Source: Streptacidiphilus sp. ASG 303
GTDB lineage: Bacteria > Actinomycetota > Actinomycetes > Streptomycetales > Streptomycetaceae
Reading direction: 5' to 3'
Length of the DNA stretch: 64,000 nucleotides
NCBI RefSeq assembly: GCF_020991365.1
Contig: NZ_JAJLRA010000003.1
Span: 186,001 to 250,000 of the forward strand
Part shown: in pieces, positions 16,197 to 25,155 of the stretch
How the letters are laid out: each line of letters opens with the position of its first letter
How positions within the stretch are numbered: position 1 is the first letter of the stretch
Translations under genes and position numbers: made by a program
Notes under the pieces: generated by a model
Database searches by the model: none
The model's input: the letters and a program-made list of their open reading frames with translations, nothing else
Told to the model about the DNA's origin: nothing

Positions 16197-18044
16197 TCAG
16201 GCGCCGGCGGCCCCGGGCTCCCCCGCCGTCCGCCTCGCGGGCACGGACGGGACGGGGAGCAGCGGCAGGCGCAGGGCGCCGAAGGCCGCCTCGGGGACGG
16301 CCGGGGCGGCGGGCGCCACCGGACGGACGCGGCGGTAGGCCTCGCCCTGGGCCGGCCGGGGGTCGGCCTCGCCCTTGTTGGGCCACATCGACATGGCGCG
16401 CTCCGCCTGGGCGGTGATGGTGAGGGAGGGGTTGACACCGAGGTTGGCGGAGATGGCGGAGCCGTCGACGACGCTGACGCCCGGGTGCCCGTACAGGCGG
16501 TGGTAGGGGTCGACGACGCCGGTCTCGGGGCTGTCGCCGATGGCGCAGCCGCCGATGAAGTGGGCGGTGAGCGGGATGTCGAAGATCTCGCCGACGGTGC
16601 TGCCGGGGAAGCCGTTGATCTCGGCGGCGAGGAGGCGGGCGGCCTGCTCGGCGGCCGGGATCCAGCCCGGGTTGGGAGCGCCGTGCCCCTGACGCGACGT
16701 CAGCTTTCCCTTGCCGAGACCCTTGCGCTTCGCGGAGACGGTGAGGGAGTTGTCCAGCGACTGCATCACCAGGCCGATGATGGTCCGCTCGGACCAGCGG
16801 CGCTTGCTCATCGACAGGGCGAAGGCGACGGGGTGGGCGGCGGCGGCGCCCAGGAAGCGCAGCCAGCGCGGTCCGCGGCCGCCGCCGGGCACCTGGAGGA
16901 CCGACAGGAAGCCCATGGAGTTGGAGCCCTTGCCGTAGCGGACGGGCTCGATGTGGGTGTTCTCGTCCGGGTGGACGGAGGAGGTGATGGCGACGCCGCG
17001 GGTGAAGTCGGCGCGCTGCCCGTAGCGGCGGTCGGTGGTCTGGGCGCCCACCAGCGCCTCGGAGTTGGTGCGGGTCAGCTCGCCGAGGCGGGGCGAGATC
17101 CGGGGCAGGTGGCCGCCGTCCCGCAGCCCGTGCAGCAGCGACTGGGTGCCGTACGTGCCGGCGGCGACCACCACGTACCGGGCGGTGAGGGTGCGCGTCC
17201 CGGCCCGGCGGGCGTCGGTGCGGCGGACCTGCACGGCGTAGCCGCCGCCGTGCTCGGTGATCCGGGTGACCGTGGTGAGGGGGTGGACCTCGGCGCCGCC
17301 GCGCTCGGCGAGGTGGAGGTAGTTCTCGGTGAGGGTGTTCTTGGCGCCGTGGCGGCAGCCGGTCATGCACTCGCCGCACTCGGTGCAGGCGCGCCGCCGG
17401 GGGCCGGCGCCGCCGAAGTACGGGTCGTCGGTCTCGGCGCCGGGGGCGGCCTTCGCCGCGCCGTCGCCGTCCTGCCCGTCGCCGAAGAAGACCCCGACGG
17501 GGGCGGTGTGGAAGGTGTCGCCGACGCCCATCTTCTCGGCGGCGGCGCGCAGGTGGACGTCGGAGGGCGTGAGGGTGGGGTTGGGCCGCACCCCGAGCAT
17601 CCGCTGCGCCTGGTCGTAGAAGGGCGCGAGCTCCTCCTGCCAGTCGGTGATGTGGCGCCACTGGCGGTCCTCGAAGAACGCCTTGGGCGGCACGTACAGG
17701 GTGTTGGCGTAGTTGAGGGAGCCGCCGCCGACGCCGGCCCCGGCGAGGATGAGGACGTTGCGCAGCAGGTGGATGCGCTGGATGCCGTACAGGCCGAGGG
17801 CGGGCGCCCAGAGGTAGTTGCGGACGTCCCAGGAGTTCTTCGGCAGGTCGCCGGGGGCGTAGCGGCGGCCGGCCTCCAGGACGGCGACGCGGTAGCCCTT
17901 CTCGGTCAGGCGCAGCGCGGAGACCGAGCCGCCGAAGCCGGAGCCGACCACGATCACGTCGTGGTCGAACTCCCCCGCCTGCCGGGGCCCTGGGGACTGC
18001 GGGGGCTCCGGGGCCTGCCGGGGCTCCTCGGGGGTGCTCGTCAT
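16197..18044 (-). CDS. GMC-type FAD oxidoreductase, cholesterol-oxidase (ChoD)-like, 615 aa
   Basis: The FAD-binding GSGFGG motif is at residues 34-39, with the acidic end of strand two at LEAG. An unusual insertion carries CTECGECMTGC (Cys220, 223, 226 and 230), a ferredoxin-like cysteine spacing. The C-terminal GMC block contains GGCAIGDSPETGVVDPYHRLYG and SLTITAQAERAM. It matches the actinobacterial ChoD-like group, whose place next to guaB3/guaB is conserved in mycobacteria, but true cholesterol oxidation has not been shown for many members. GGAAGGAG precedes the ATG. The aldehyde dehydrogenase gene directly upstream points to a shared oxidation pathway. Confidence 0.85.
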   Translation of the reverse strand: MTSTPEEPRQAPEPPQSPGPRQAGEFDHDVIVVGSGFGGSVSALRLTEKGYRVAVLEAGRRYAPGDLPKNSWDVRNYLWAPALGLYGIQRIHLLRNVLILAGAGVGGGSLNYANTLYVPPKAFFEDRQWRHITDWQEELAPFYDQAQRMLGVRPNPTLTPSDVHLRAAAEKMGVGDTFHTAPVGVFFGDGQDGDGAAKAAPGAETDDPYFGGAGPRRRACTECGECMTGCRHGAKNTLTENYLHLAERGGAEVHPLTTVTRITEHGGGYAVQVRRTDARRAGTRTLTARYVVVAAGTYGTQSLLHGLRDGGHLPRISPRLGELTRTNSEALVGAQTTDRRYGQRADFTRGVAITSSVHPDENTHIEPVRYGKGSNSMGFLSVLQVPGGGRGPRWLRFLGAAAAHPVAFALSMSKRRWSERTIIGLVMQSLDNSLTVSAKRKGLGKGKLTSRQGHGAPNPGWIPAAEQAARLLAAEINGFPGSTVGEIFDIPLTAHFIGGCAIGDSPETGVVDPYHRLYGHPGVSVVDGSAISANLGVNPSLTITAQAERAMSMWPNKGEADPRPAQGEAYRRVRPVAPAAPAVPEAAFGALRLPLLPVPSVPARRTAGEPGAAGA

Positions 18045-18161
18045 CGGGGCTCCTTCCGGGCATGCCGCGGTACCGCGCGGCGCGGGCGGCGGACACAGGG
18101 CGGGTGGGCGAACGGCGGACGGGTGGGCGGGCCGGCGGAGCCGGCGGGGGCGCGGCCGGGG

Positions 18162-19817
18162 CTACCTGAGGCGGAGCGCCTTCATCGCCCTGAGGCTGCG
18201 GGTGAGGAGGGCGGCGAACCGCTCGTCGTCCATCCCCAGGGAGGGCGCGATGGGCAGCAGCCGCTGGGTGGCGACGGTCTGGGCCTCGGTGTACCGGAGG
18301 ATGCCCTCCGCGCCGTGCCGGCGGCCGAGGCCGGAGTCGCCCATGCCGCCCATGGGGGCGCCGCTGGAGCCGTAGGCGGCGGCGTACGCCTCGTTGACGT
18401 TGACGGTGCCGGTGCGCAGGCGGGCGGCGACGGCCCGGCCGCGGCGGGTGTCGCGGGTCCAGACGCTGGAGTTGAGGCCGTAGGGCGTGGCGTTGGCGCG
18501 CTCGACCGCCTCGTCCTCGGTGTCGAAGCGGTACACGGAGACGACCGGGCCGAAGGTCTCCTCGGTGCAGACGGCCATCGACTCCTCGACCCCGTCGAGG
18601 ACGGTGGGCTCGTGGAAGAGCGGCCCGAGGTCGGGGCGGGCGCGGCCGCCCGCCAGGACGGTGGCGCCCTTCTCCACGGCCTCGGCGACGTGCCGGGTGG
18701 TGGTCTCCAGCTGCCGCCCGGAGACCAGGGAGCCCATGTCGGCGCCGTAGGCGAGGCCGCCCCCGAGGCGCATGGCGCGCACCCGGGCGGTGAAGCGCTC
18801 CAGGAAGGCGTCCGCGACGGAGCGGTGCACGAGGAGCCGCTCGATGGAGATGCAGAGCTGCCCGGCGGAGGAGAAGCAGGCCCGCACCGCGCCCTCGGCG
18901 GCCCGGTCGAGGTCGGCGTCGGCGAGGACGAGCATGGCGTTCTTGCCGCCGAGCTCCAGGGAGGCGCCGACCAGGCGGGCGGCGGCCCGCTGCGCGACGT
19001 CGCGGCCGGTGCGGGTGGAGCCGGTGAAGGAGACGTAGTCGGCGCCGTCGACCACGGCGGGGCCGACGACGGGCCCGTCGCCGACCACGATCTGCCACAG
19101 GTCGGCGGGCAGTCCGGCCTCGACGATCAGCTCGCGCGCCCACAGGGCGGTCAGCGCGGTCTGGGTGTCGGGCTTGGTGACGACGGCGTTCCCGGCGGCG
19201 AGGGCGGGCAGGGCGTCGCCGGCGAAGAGCTCCAGCGGGTAGTTCCAGGGCGAGATCTGGCCGACGACGCCCTTGGGGCGGCGGGCCTCCACGGTGTGGG
19301 TGAGCACCGGGATCGCGCCGCCGCGGCGGCGGTCCCTCAGGTACCCGGCGGCGGCGCGGCCGTAGTGGCGGGCGGCGCCGGCGACGGCCAGCACCTCCTC
19401 GAAGGCGTGGATCCTGGCCTTGCCGGTCTCGGCCTGGACCAGGTCGAGGGCCTCGTCCTGGCGGGCGAGGAGCAGGTCGTGGAAGCGCAGCAGGACGGCG
19501 GTGCGGCGGCGGACCGGCAGTGCGGCCCAGGCCGGCTGGGCGGCGCGGGCGCGGCGGTAGGCGTCCTCGACGTCGTCCGGGGTGGAGAGGGGGAGCTCGG
19601 CCAGCACCTCGCCGGTGAGGGGGGCGCGGGTGCGGGCGGTGGCGGCCCCGGGTGCGGCGGTGACGCCGCGGGCGAGGCGGGCGACGAGGTCGGCGGTGAC
19701 CGCCTCGGCGACGGTCCGGCCGCCGCCGGGCGCGGCGGGGTTGCCGTCCCGGGCGGTGTCGTGGTCGGGCCGACGGGGCGCGGCGCCGTTCTCACTGTCC
19801 AGCGTGGTGTCCGTCAT
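18162..19817 (-). CDS. Succinate-semialdehyde dehydrogenase (NADP+) family, 551 aa
   Basis: Aldehyde dehydrogenase superfamily. QISPWNYPLELF starts the cofactor region, GSTRTGRDVAQRAA is the nucleotide-binding turn, ELGGKN supplies the general base Glu, and SSAGQLCIS holds the catalytic Cys. The C-terminal TEETFGPVVSVYRF and the Ala-rich N-terminal extension of about 60 residues fit the GabD2-type succinate-semialdehyde dehydrogenases of actinobacteria. It would oxidise succinate semialdehyde or a related aldehyde in the cytosol. The ATG at 19817 has only a weak ribosome site. The following gene is the GMC oxidoreductase, 117 bases on. Confidence 0.85.
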   Translation of the reverse strand: MTDTTLDSENGAAPRRPDHDTARDGNPAAPGGGRTVAEAVTADLVARLARGVTAAPGAATARTRAPLTGEVLAELPLSTPDDVEDAYRRARAAQPAWAALPVRRRTAVLLRFHDLLLARQDEALDLVQAETGKARIHAFEEVLAVAGAARHYGRAAAGYLRDRRRGGAIPVLTHTVEARRPKGVVGQISPWNYPLELFAGDALPALAAGNAVVTKPDTQTALTALWARELIVEAGLPADLWQIVVGDGPVVGPAVVDGADYVSFTGSTRTGRDVAQRAAARLVGASLELGGKNAMLVLADADLDRAAEGAVRACFSSAGQLCISIERLLVHRSVADAFLERFTARVRAMRLGGGLAYGADMGSLVSGRQLETTTRHVAEAVEKGATVLAGGRARPDLGPLFHEPTVLDGVEESMAVCTEETFGPVVSVYRFDTEDEAVERANATPYGLNSSVWTRDTRRGRAVAARLRTGTVNVNEAYAAAYGSSGAPMGGMGDSGLGRRHGAEGILRYTEAQTVATQRLLPIAPSLGMDDERFAALLTRSLRAMKALRLR

Positions 19818-19926
19818 GCCGGGAAGCGTAGGCGCTGCGGGGCGCCTTGGGTACCCGGCGGTAACCACTTGGTACAGAAAACGCCAGTGATTGCTGGCGC
19901 GGTCGGCGGACGGCCCGGCGGCCGGC

Positions 19927-21366
19927 TCAGGCCAGCTGCCGCAGCGCGTCGCCGATCGCCCGGTGGAACGTCGGGAACGCCCAGACGGTCTGCCGCAGCT
20001 CGGCCACCGGCACCCGGGCCGCCACCGCCACCGAGAGCGCGCCCAGCATCTCCGACGCGTACGGGCCCGCGACCGTGCCGCCGGCCAGGGTCCCGGCGTC
20101 CGCGTCGGCGACGAGCTTGACGAAGCCGTCGGCGCCCGGGCCGTGGGTGAGCCCGCGGTCGGTCGCCGCCGTGTCGGCCCGGCCGATCCGGACCGCGGTA
20201 CCCCGCTCCCGGGCCTGGGCCTCCGTCAGCCCCACCGCGCCGACCTCCGGGTCGGTGAAGGTGACCCGGGGCACCGCGTGGTACTCGGCCCGGGGGCCGC
20301 CCCGCCCGAGGATCGCCCGCACCGCCACGTCGGCCTGGTACACCGCCATGTGCGTGAACGCGCCGTGCCCCGTCACGTCGCCGACCGCCCACACGCCCGG
20401 ACCGGGCCCGCGGGGGCCGGACGCCCCGGGCACGCCGGGGGCGAGCACCCGCATCCGGGCGTCCACCGGCAGCGCGGGCGCCGTGTCGTCCACCCCGAGC
20501 ACCCCGGCGCCGAACCGCGCCAGGTCCACCCGCCGCCCGGCCGACACCAGCAGCCGCTCCGCCGCCAGCCGTTCGCCGCGCACGCAGCAGGCGGTGACCC
20601 GGTCGCCGTCGTACGCCACCGACGTCAGCGCCGTCCCGGTGTGGACCTCCAGCCCGTCCCCGGTCAGCGCCCGCACCAGGAGCTCCCCCGCCTCCGGCTC
20701 CTCCCGGCCGAGCAGCCGGGGCGCCGCCTCGACCACGGTCACCGCCGTGCCGAGGCGCTGCAGGGCCTGGCCCAGCTCCAGGCCGACGGCGCCGCCGCCC
20801 AGCACCAGCAGGGAGGCGGGCGGCCGGTCCGCCTCGACGACGTCGCGGTTGGTCCAGTACGGGACCGCGGACAGGCCCGGCACCGGCGGCACGGCCGGCT
20901 CGGAGCCGACGGCGAGGACGACCGCCCGGCGCGGCCGCAGCACCACCTCGGCGCCGTCCGACGTCTCCACGGTGACCTCGCCCGGCGCGGTCAGCACGCC
21001 CCGGCCGCGCACGAACCGGCCGCCGCGGGTGGTGAAGCGGTCCACGGCGGCCTTGTCGTCCCACTCGTCGGTGACCGCCCGCAGCCGCCGCGCGACGGGA
21101 CGCCAGTCCGGGTGGACCATGGCGGTGCCCACCGTGCCCGGGATGCGGTGGGCCTCGGCGACCAGGCCGGCCGCACGCACCATGATCTTGGAGGGGATGC
21201 AGCCCCAGTACGGGCACTCGCCGCCCACCAGCCGCTCGTCGACGCCGACCACGTCCAGGCCGGCGTCGGCCAGGCGCCCGGCGACCTCCTCGCCCCCCGG
21301 CCCCATCCCCACGACCACCGCGTCGACCTGCAGGGGCTGCTGCGGCAGCCGGTCCGTGACGGCCAT
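19927..21366 (-). CDS. FAD-dependent disulfide oxidoreductase (mercuric reductase/lipoamide dehydrogenase-like), 479 aa
   Basis: FAD-binding VVGMGPGGEEVA near residue 20 and the redox disulfide Cys51/Cys56 in GGECPYWGCIPSK place it in pyridine nucleotide-disulfide reductase class I. A second Rossmann motif, LVLGGGAVGLELGQAL, binds NAD(P)H, and the C-terminal dimerisation domain is present. The end reads PTFHRAIGDAL instead of the HPTxxE of lipoamide dehydrogenase, and no extra N-terminal metal-binding domain exists. A general NAD(P)H-dependent reductase is therefore more likely than a classical Lpd or MerA. Its substrate is unknown. It lies between the dehydrogenase and the kinase cluster. 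Confidence 0.8.
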   Translation of the reverse strand: MAVTDRLPQQPLQVDAVVVGMGPGGEEVAGRLADAGLDVVGVDERLVGGECPYWGCIPSKIMVRAAGLVAEAHRIPGTVGTAMVHPDWRPVARRLRAVTDEWDDKAAVDRFTTRGGRFVRGRGVLTAPGEVTVETSDGAEVVLRPRRAVVLAVGSEPAVPPVPGLSAVPYWTNRDVVEADRPPASLLVLGGGAVGLELGQALQRLGTAVTVVEAAPRLLGREEPEAGELLVRALTGDGLEVHTGTALTSVAYDGDRVTACCVRGERLAAERLLVSAGRRVDLARFGAGVLGVDDTAPALPVDARMRVLAPGVPGASGPRGPGPGVWAVGDVTGHGAFTHMAVYQADVAVRAILGRGGPRAEYHAVPRVTFTDPEVGAVGLTEAQARERGTAVRIGRADTAATDRGLTHGPGADGFVKLVADADAGTLAGGTVAGPYASEMLGALSVAVAARVPVAELRQTVWAFPTFHRAIGDALRQLA

Positions 21367-21467
21367 GGCGGCCTCCTAGGGGGAGCACGGGCACGTGGCG
21401 CGCGGCACCGGAGCGGGCGGACCCGCTCCCGGCCTCCCCTCCACCGTACGCGCGGGGGCCCCGCGGG

Positions 21468-23348
21468 TCAGCCGTCCGCGGCGGAGAAGCTGTTGCGGAC
21501 GGTGGTGAAGCGCTGCTGCCCGGCCGTCCAGTCCTCCTCCGGGTAGGAGAGGTAGATGGCGTACTCGGTGCCCTGCCCGTCGCGGTACAGCTGCTCGACC
21601 ACGTGGCGGGGGCCCGCCGTGGCCTCATAGGTGAACTCCCACACCGCGCCGTCGTGGCCCTTGAAGACGTTGGGCACGAGCTGCACGCGGTGGTAGCCCT
21701 GGGAGAGGCGGACCTGCTGCTGCATGGACTCGGCGTGCTCCAGGGGGGACTGCGTCTGCCCCTGGGTGACCGCGAACCGGATGAAGTGCCGGCGGCTCTG
21801 GGGAGGGTCCGGGCTGTAGTCGATCTGCCCCTGGTTGACGGTGCGGCTCCACGCCTGGTCGCTGGGGAGCAGGAAGCGGAAGCCCTCCGGGTCGTCGGTC
21901 CAGGTGTAGCCGTCGGGGGCCGGGGCGCCCGGGTCGGCGGTCGGGGCGCCCTGGTCCGCGGACGGGCCGGACGGGGAGAACGGGCCGGACGGGGAGGACG
22001 GGTCCGGGGAGGGCGCGGAGGGGGAGGACTGCGGCGGGACGGCCCCGCGCCGGGAGGGCCCACTCGCGGAGGGCCGCCCGGCCGGTCCGGCGGTCTTCCC
22101 GGAGGCGTGCTCCTGGCCCTTGCCGTGCGGGAGCGCCGCGTACACGGCGCCGCCGCCGAGCAGCGCGGCCACCAGCGCCCCGGCGGCCAGCAGGCCGGTG
22201 CGGCGGCCCCGGCCGGCCCGCCGGACCGGGCCGCCGGCGGACGCGGGCCCGGCCGGGAGCGGCGCGGCCGCAGGGACGTGCGCGGGCGCGGGCGCGGGCA
22301 TGGGCGTGTACGCGGGCGTGTGGACGACGGCGGTGGGCGCGGTGGGCGACGGGGCGCCGTCCGGCGCGCCGTCGGGGCGGCCGCTGCGGTCCACCACGGG
22401 GACGGCCTGGGTGGGGGTGCGCAGCGCCGCGGACGGCACCGGGGTGATGCCCATGGTGTGCCCGGCGGCGACGGCCTCCAGCATCCGCATCGCCTCGTCG
22501 GCCGTGGGCCGGGCGTGCGGGTCCTTCTCCAGCAGCGCCCGCAGCACCGGGGCGAGCGCTCCGGCCCGGCGCGGCTCGGGCAGCGGGTCGCCGACGACGG
22601 CGGCCAGCGTGGACAGCGGCGAGGAGCGGTGGAACGGCGAGTCGCCCTCCACCGCCGCGTACAGGGTGGCGCCGAGCGCCCACAGGTCGGACTCCGGTCC
22701 CGGCCGGTGCCCCTGCGCCCGCTCGGGGGCGAGGTAGTCGGGCGAGCCGACCAGGTCACCGGTCCGGGTGAGCGCCGAGGAGCCCTCCAGGACGGCGATG
22801 CCGAAGTCGGTGAGGACGACCCGGCCGGTGCCGCGCTCCAGCAGCACGTTGGCGGGCTTGACGTCGCGGTGCAGCACGCCGACCTCGTGGCCGCGGTGCA
22901 GGGCGGCGAGCACCTGGACGCCGACCCCGGCCGCGTCGCGGGGCAGCAGGGTGCCCTCCTGCGCGATGACGTCGGCCAGCGAGCGGCCGTCGACCAGCTC
23001 CATGACGATCCACGGGCGGCCGTCCTGCTCCAGCACGTCGTGGACGGTGATCACGCCGGGGTGCTTGATCCGCGCGGCGGCGCGGGCCTCCTGCTTCATC
23101 CGCGACTGCAGGACCTGCAGGTCCTCCTCGGGGAGGTGGCGGACGCTGAGCTCCTTGACCGCGACCTCGCGGTCCAGCATCCGGTCCTCGGCCCGCCACA
23201 CGGTGCCCATGCCGCCGCGGCCCAGCCGCTCGCCGAGCAGGTAGCGGCCCGCCAGCAGCCGCCCGCCGTCCCCGGCGGCACCGGCGTCCGGCGCGGCGCG
23301 GTCCCCGGCCGCGGCTGCGCCCGGCGCGGATCCGTCCTGCGTCCCCAT
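21468..23348 (-). CDS. Membrane Ser/Thr protein kinase with extracellular domain, 626 aa
   Basis: A PknB-type kinase domain occupies residues 33-310: glycine loop GRGGMG at 43-48, Lys65, HRDVKPAN with catalytic Asp161, DFG at 180-182 and APE at 206-208, so it should be active. A Pro/Ala linker leads to one membrane helix (about 390-410), a Pro/Ser-rich spacer and an extracellular domain of about 140 residues ending in RFTTVRNSF. The extracellular part resembles that of the kinase at 25156 (both contain an AxWEFTxx core), so the two kinases are paralogues. The ATG is preceded by GAGGGGGA. It follows a pseudokinase gene. Confidence 0.92.
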   Translation of the reverse strand: MGTQDGSAPGAAAAGDRAAPDAGAAGDGGRLLAGRYLLGERLGRGGMGTVWRAEDRMLDREVAVKELSVRHLPEEDLQVLQSRMKQEARAAARIKHPGVITVHDVLEQDGRPWIVMELVDGRSLADVIAQEGTLLPRDAAGVGVQVLAALHRGHEVGVLHRDVKPANVLLERGTGRVVLTDFGIAVLEGSSALTRTGDLVGSPDYLAPERAQGHRPGPESDLWALGATLYAAVEGDSPFHRSSPLSTLAAVVGDPLPEPRRAGALAPVLRALLEKDPHARPTADEAMRMLEAVAAGHTMGITPVPSAALRTPTQAVPVVDRSGRPDGAPDGAPSPTAPTAVVHTPAYTPMPAPAPAHVPAAAPLPAGPASAGGPVRRAGRGRRTGLLAAGALVAALLGGGAVYAALPHGKGQEHASGKTAGPAGRPSASGPSRRGAVPPQSSPSAPSPDPSSPSGPFSPSGPSADQGAPTADPGAPAPDGYTWTDDPEGFRFLLPSDQAWSRTVNQGQIDYSPDPPQSRRHFIRFAVTQGQTQSPLEHAESMQQQVRLSQGYHRVQLVPNVFKGHDGAVWEFTYEATAGPRHVVEQLYRDGQGTEYAIYLSYPEEDWTAGQQRFTTVRNSFSAADG

Positions 23349-23637
23349 GGGTCGTCCCCCTCGTCTGCGCTCCGCCGCACCGGCGGGCGGTGCGGCGCTG
23401 CACGACGACCCCCGTCGCCCGTCGCTCCGGCGCCGGTCGCGGCGCGTGCCGGAGCCGACGGCCCGGCACGTCCTGGGGACAGGTTAGGCGCCCTCTCCGG
23501 CGCGGCACATCCCGCCCCCGCGCGTGTGACCCGGTCGTGACCGTCCCGGCGGCGGGGCGGGACGCCGCACGCCCGTCCGCAGGGCCGCCCCGGGGGCGCG
23601 CCCCGTCCCGGCGGCGGGGCCGCGCGGCGGGCGCCCG

Positions 23638-25044
23638 TCACCCCGACAGCAGGGCCGCCCCGACCAGGACCGCCAGGACGGCCAGCAGGAGGCCGCCGAC
23701 CAGCAGCGGACCCAGCAGTCCGGGGCGCGCCCCGGAGCGCGCGTGCCGGGCGGGGGCGGGCGGGCGGCCGGGGCGGGGCACCGGCGCACCGCCCCGGCGG
23801 CGCCGTTCCAGGGGAGCCGCCGGGCGGACGGCGGGCAGCAGCGCGGCGACGCCCGCCGCGTCCGGGTCGTACGGCTCCGGCGCGCGGGCCAGCAGCTCCC
23901 CCAGCCGCTGCCGCGCCTGCGCGGGTGCGGGACGGGCCGCCGGGTCCGGGTGGAGCAGGGCGTCGACCAGGGGGGCCAGCGGTCCGCAGGACCGGTCGGC
24001 GGCGGGGCGCCCCGCCCGTACGGCGTCGAGGAGGGCGGCGGTGCCGTCCTCGGGGAAGGGCGCGCGCCCGGCCGCCATGCGGAAGAGCAGCACCCCGACC
24101 GCCCAGGCGTCGGCGGGCGGCCCGACCGCCGCGCCGGGCTGCGGCGCGGGCCCCGCGGGCTGCGGGCCGGAGGGGCGCGGGCCGGCCTGCTCCGGGGCCC
24201 AGCGCTCCGCGCGGGGGCCGGTCAGCCCGGCGCGGACGTCGCGGGCCCGGAGGCGGGCGGGCGTCCAGTCGGCGGGGGGCACCGCGGCGCCGGGCAGGTC
24301 GGCGCCGGGGCCGCCGCACAGCGTCTCCTGGGCGGCGCCCGTGCTCAGGCCGCCCAGCATGGCCGTGCCGTCCTCGCAGACGAGCACGGTCTCGGGGGTG
24401 ACGTTGCCGTGCACGATCCCGGCGGCGTGGACGGCGCGCAGCGCGCCCAGCACGTCGGAGGCGATCTCGGCGGCGCGGTGGACCGGCAGCGGGCCCCGCT
24501 CCAGCAGGCGGGCCAGCGGCACCCCGGGCAGGTGCTCGCCGGCGACCCACAGGAAGCCGTCCTGGTCGAACGCCTCGAAGACCTGGAGCAGCCGGGGGTG
24601 CGGCGGCACCGCGTCGGCGACCCGGGCGGCGTGGTCCACCGCGCGGGCGGCCGCGGTGGGGGGCGCGGTGGGGGAGGCGGCCCCGCGGCGGGTGTCCGCG
24701 TAGACCGTGTCGCCCCCGCCGTCGTACCGGTCGTCGTACCGGTCGTCGTACCGGTCGTCGCCGTGACGGTCGCGGGGGTACCGGTCGTCACCGTACGGAT
24801 CGTCCCCGTACCGGTCACGGGGGTACCGGGCACGGGCGCGGTGGCCGGCCGGGTCACCGGGGTGCGCGGCGGGGTCGTCGACCAGCTCGGCGCCGACCAC
24901 CTCGGGGAGCGGGGTCGCCTCCAGGACGACGCGCAGACCGGTCGCGGTGTCGACGGCGCGGCGGCGCCCGGGCACGCCGGAGCCCTCCGGACGGCCCGTC
25001 AGCCGGTAGCGCCCGGCCAGCAGCCGTCCCGACTCCGATGGCAC
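23638..25044 (-). CDS. Predicted membrane pseudokinase (protein kinase fold lacking catalytic residues), 468 aa
   Basis: It begins GRLLAGRYRL like both neighbouring kinases, but the glycine loop is degraded (PEGSGVPGRR) and no Lys is present where VAVKE should be (VVLEATP). HRD is HGN (212-214, no catalytic Asp) and DFG is replaced by LGG (230-232). The C-lobe scaffold stays: WAPEQ, ADAWAVGVLLF and a final Arg in PAARP. Residues 73-108 are an insertion of Arg/Asp/Tyr repeats. The C-terminus is one membrane helix with almost nothing outside. It may act as a scaffold or regulator for the two flanking active kinases, as other bacterial pseudokinases do; this role is inferred. Confidence 0.85.
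   Translation of the reverse strand: MPSESGRLLAGRYRLTGRPEGSGVPGRRRAVDTATGLRVVLEATPLPEVVGAELVDDPAAHPGDPAGHRARARYPRDRYGDDPYGDDRYPRDRHGDDRYDDRYDDRYDGGGDTVYADTRRGAASPTAPPTAAARAVDHAARVADAVPPHPRLLQVFEAFDQDGFLWVAGEHLPGVPLARLLERGPLPVHRAAEIASDVLGALRAVHAAGIVHGNVTPETVLVCEDGTAMLGGLSTGAAQETLCGGPGADLPGAAVPPADWTPARLRARDVRAGLTGPRAERWAPEQAGPRPSGPQPAGPAPQPGAAVGPPADAWAVGVLLFRMAAGRAPFPEDGTAALLDAVRAGRPAADRSCGPLAPLVDALLHPDPAARPAPAQARQRLGELLARAPEPYDPDAAGVAALLPAVRPAAPLERRRRGGAPVPRPGRPPAPARHARSGARPGLLGPLLVGGLLLAVLAVLVGAALLSG
24721..24828 (-). repeat. In-frame repeats coding an Arg/Asp/Tyr-rich insertion in the pseudokinase
   Basis: Tandem 12-base units such as GACGACCGGTAC, plus related GACGATCCGTACGG variants, encode YDDR/YGDD/YPRD repeats in the N-lobe region of the pseudokinase. 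The insertion is strongly charged and rich in Tyr (about ten residues), likely disordered and exposed. Length probably varies between strains. Confidence 0.85.
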
Positions 25045-25155
25045 TGGCCCTCCCTCCGCTGCTCGGCGTACGGCGGCCCAGCGTACGGGGCGGCGCCGAC
25101 GATCACCGACGGCGCCTGCCCCGGCGGCCGGGTGCGGACTCCCGGCCGCGCCGCG

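Noticed and set aside
15990-20120. 1376-codon open frame on the plus strand
   Set aside because: It lies opposite the TMEM175, GMC oxidoreductase and aldehyde dehydrogenase genes, which have clear family motifs; long antisense frames are expected at this GC content and the translation has no domain.
24721-24828. Possible CRISPR-like array
   Set aside because: The repeats are short, in frame inside the pseudokinase gene, without unique spacers of constant length, and encode Arg/Asp/Tyr units.
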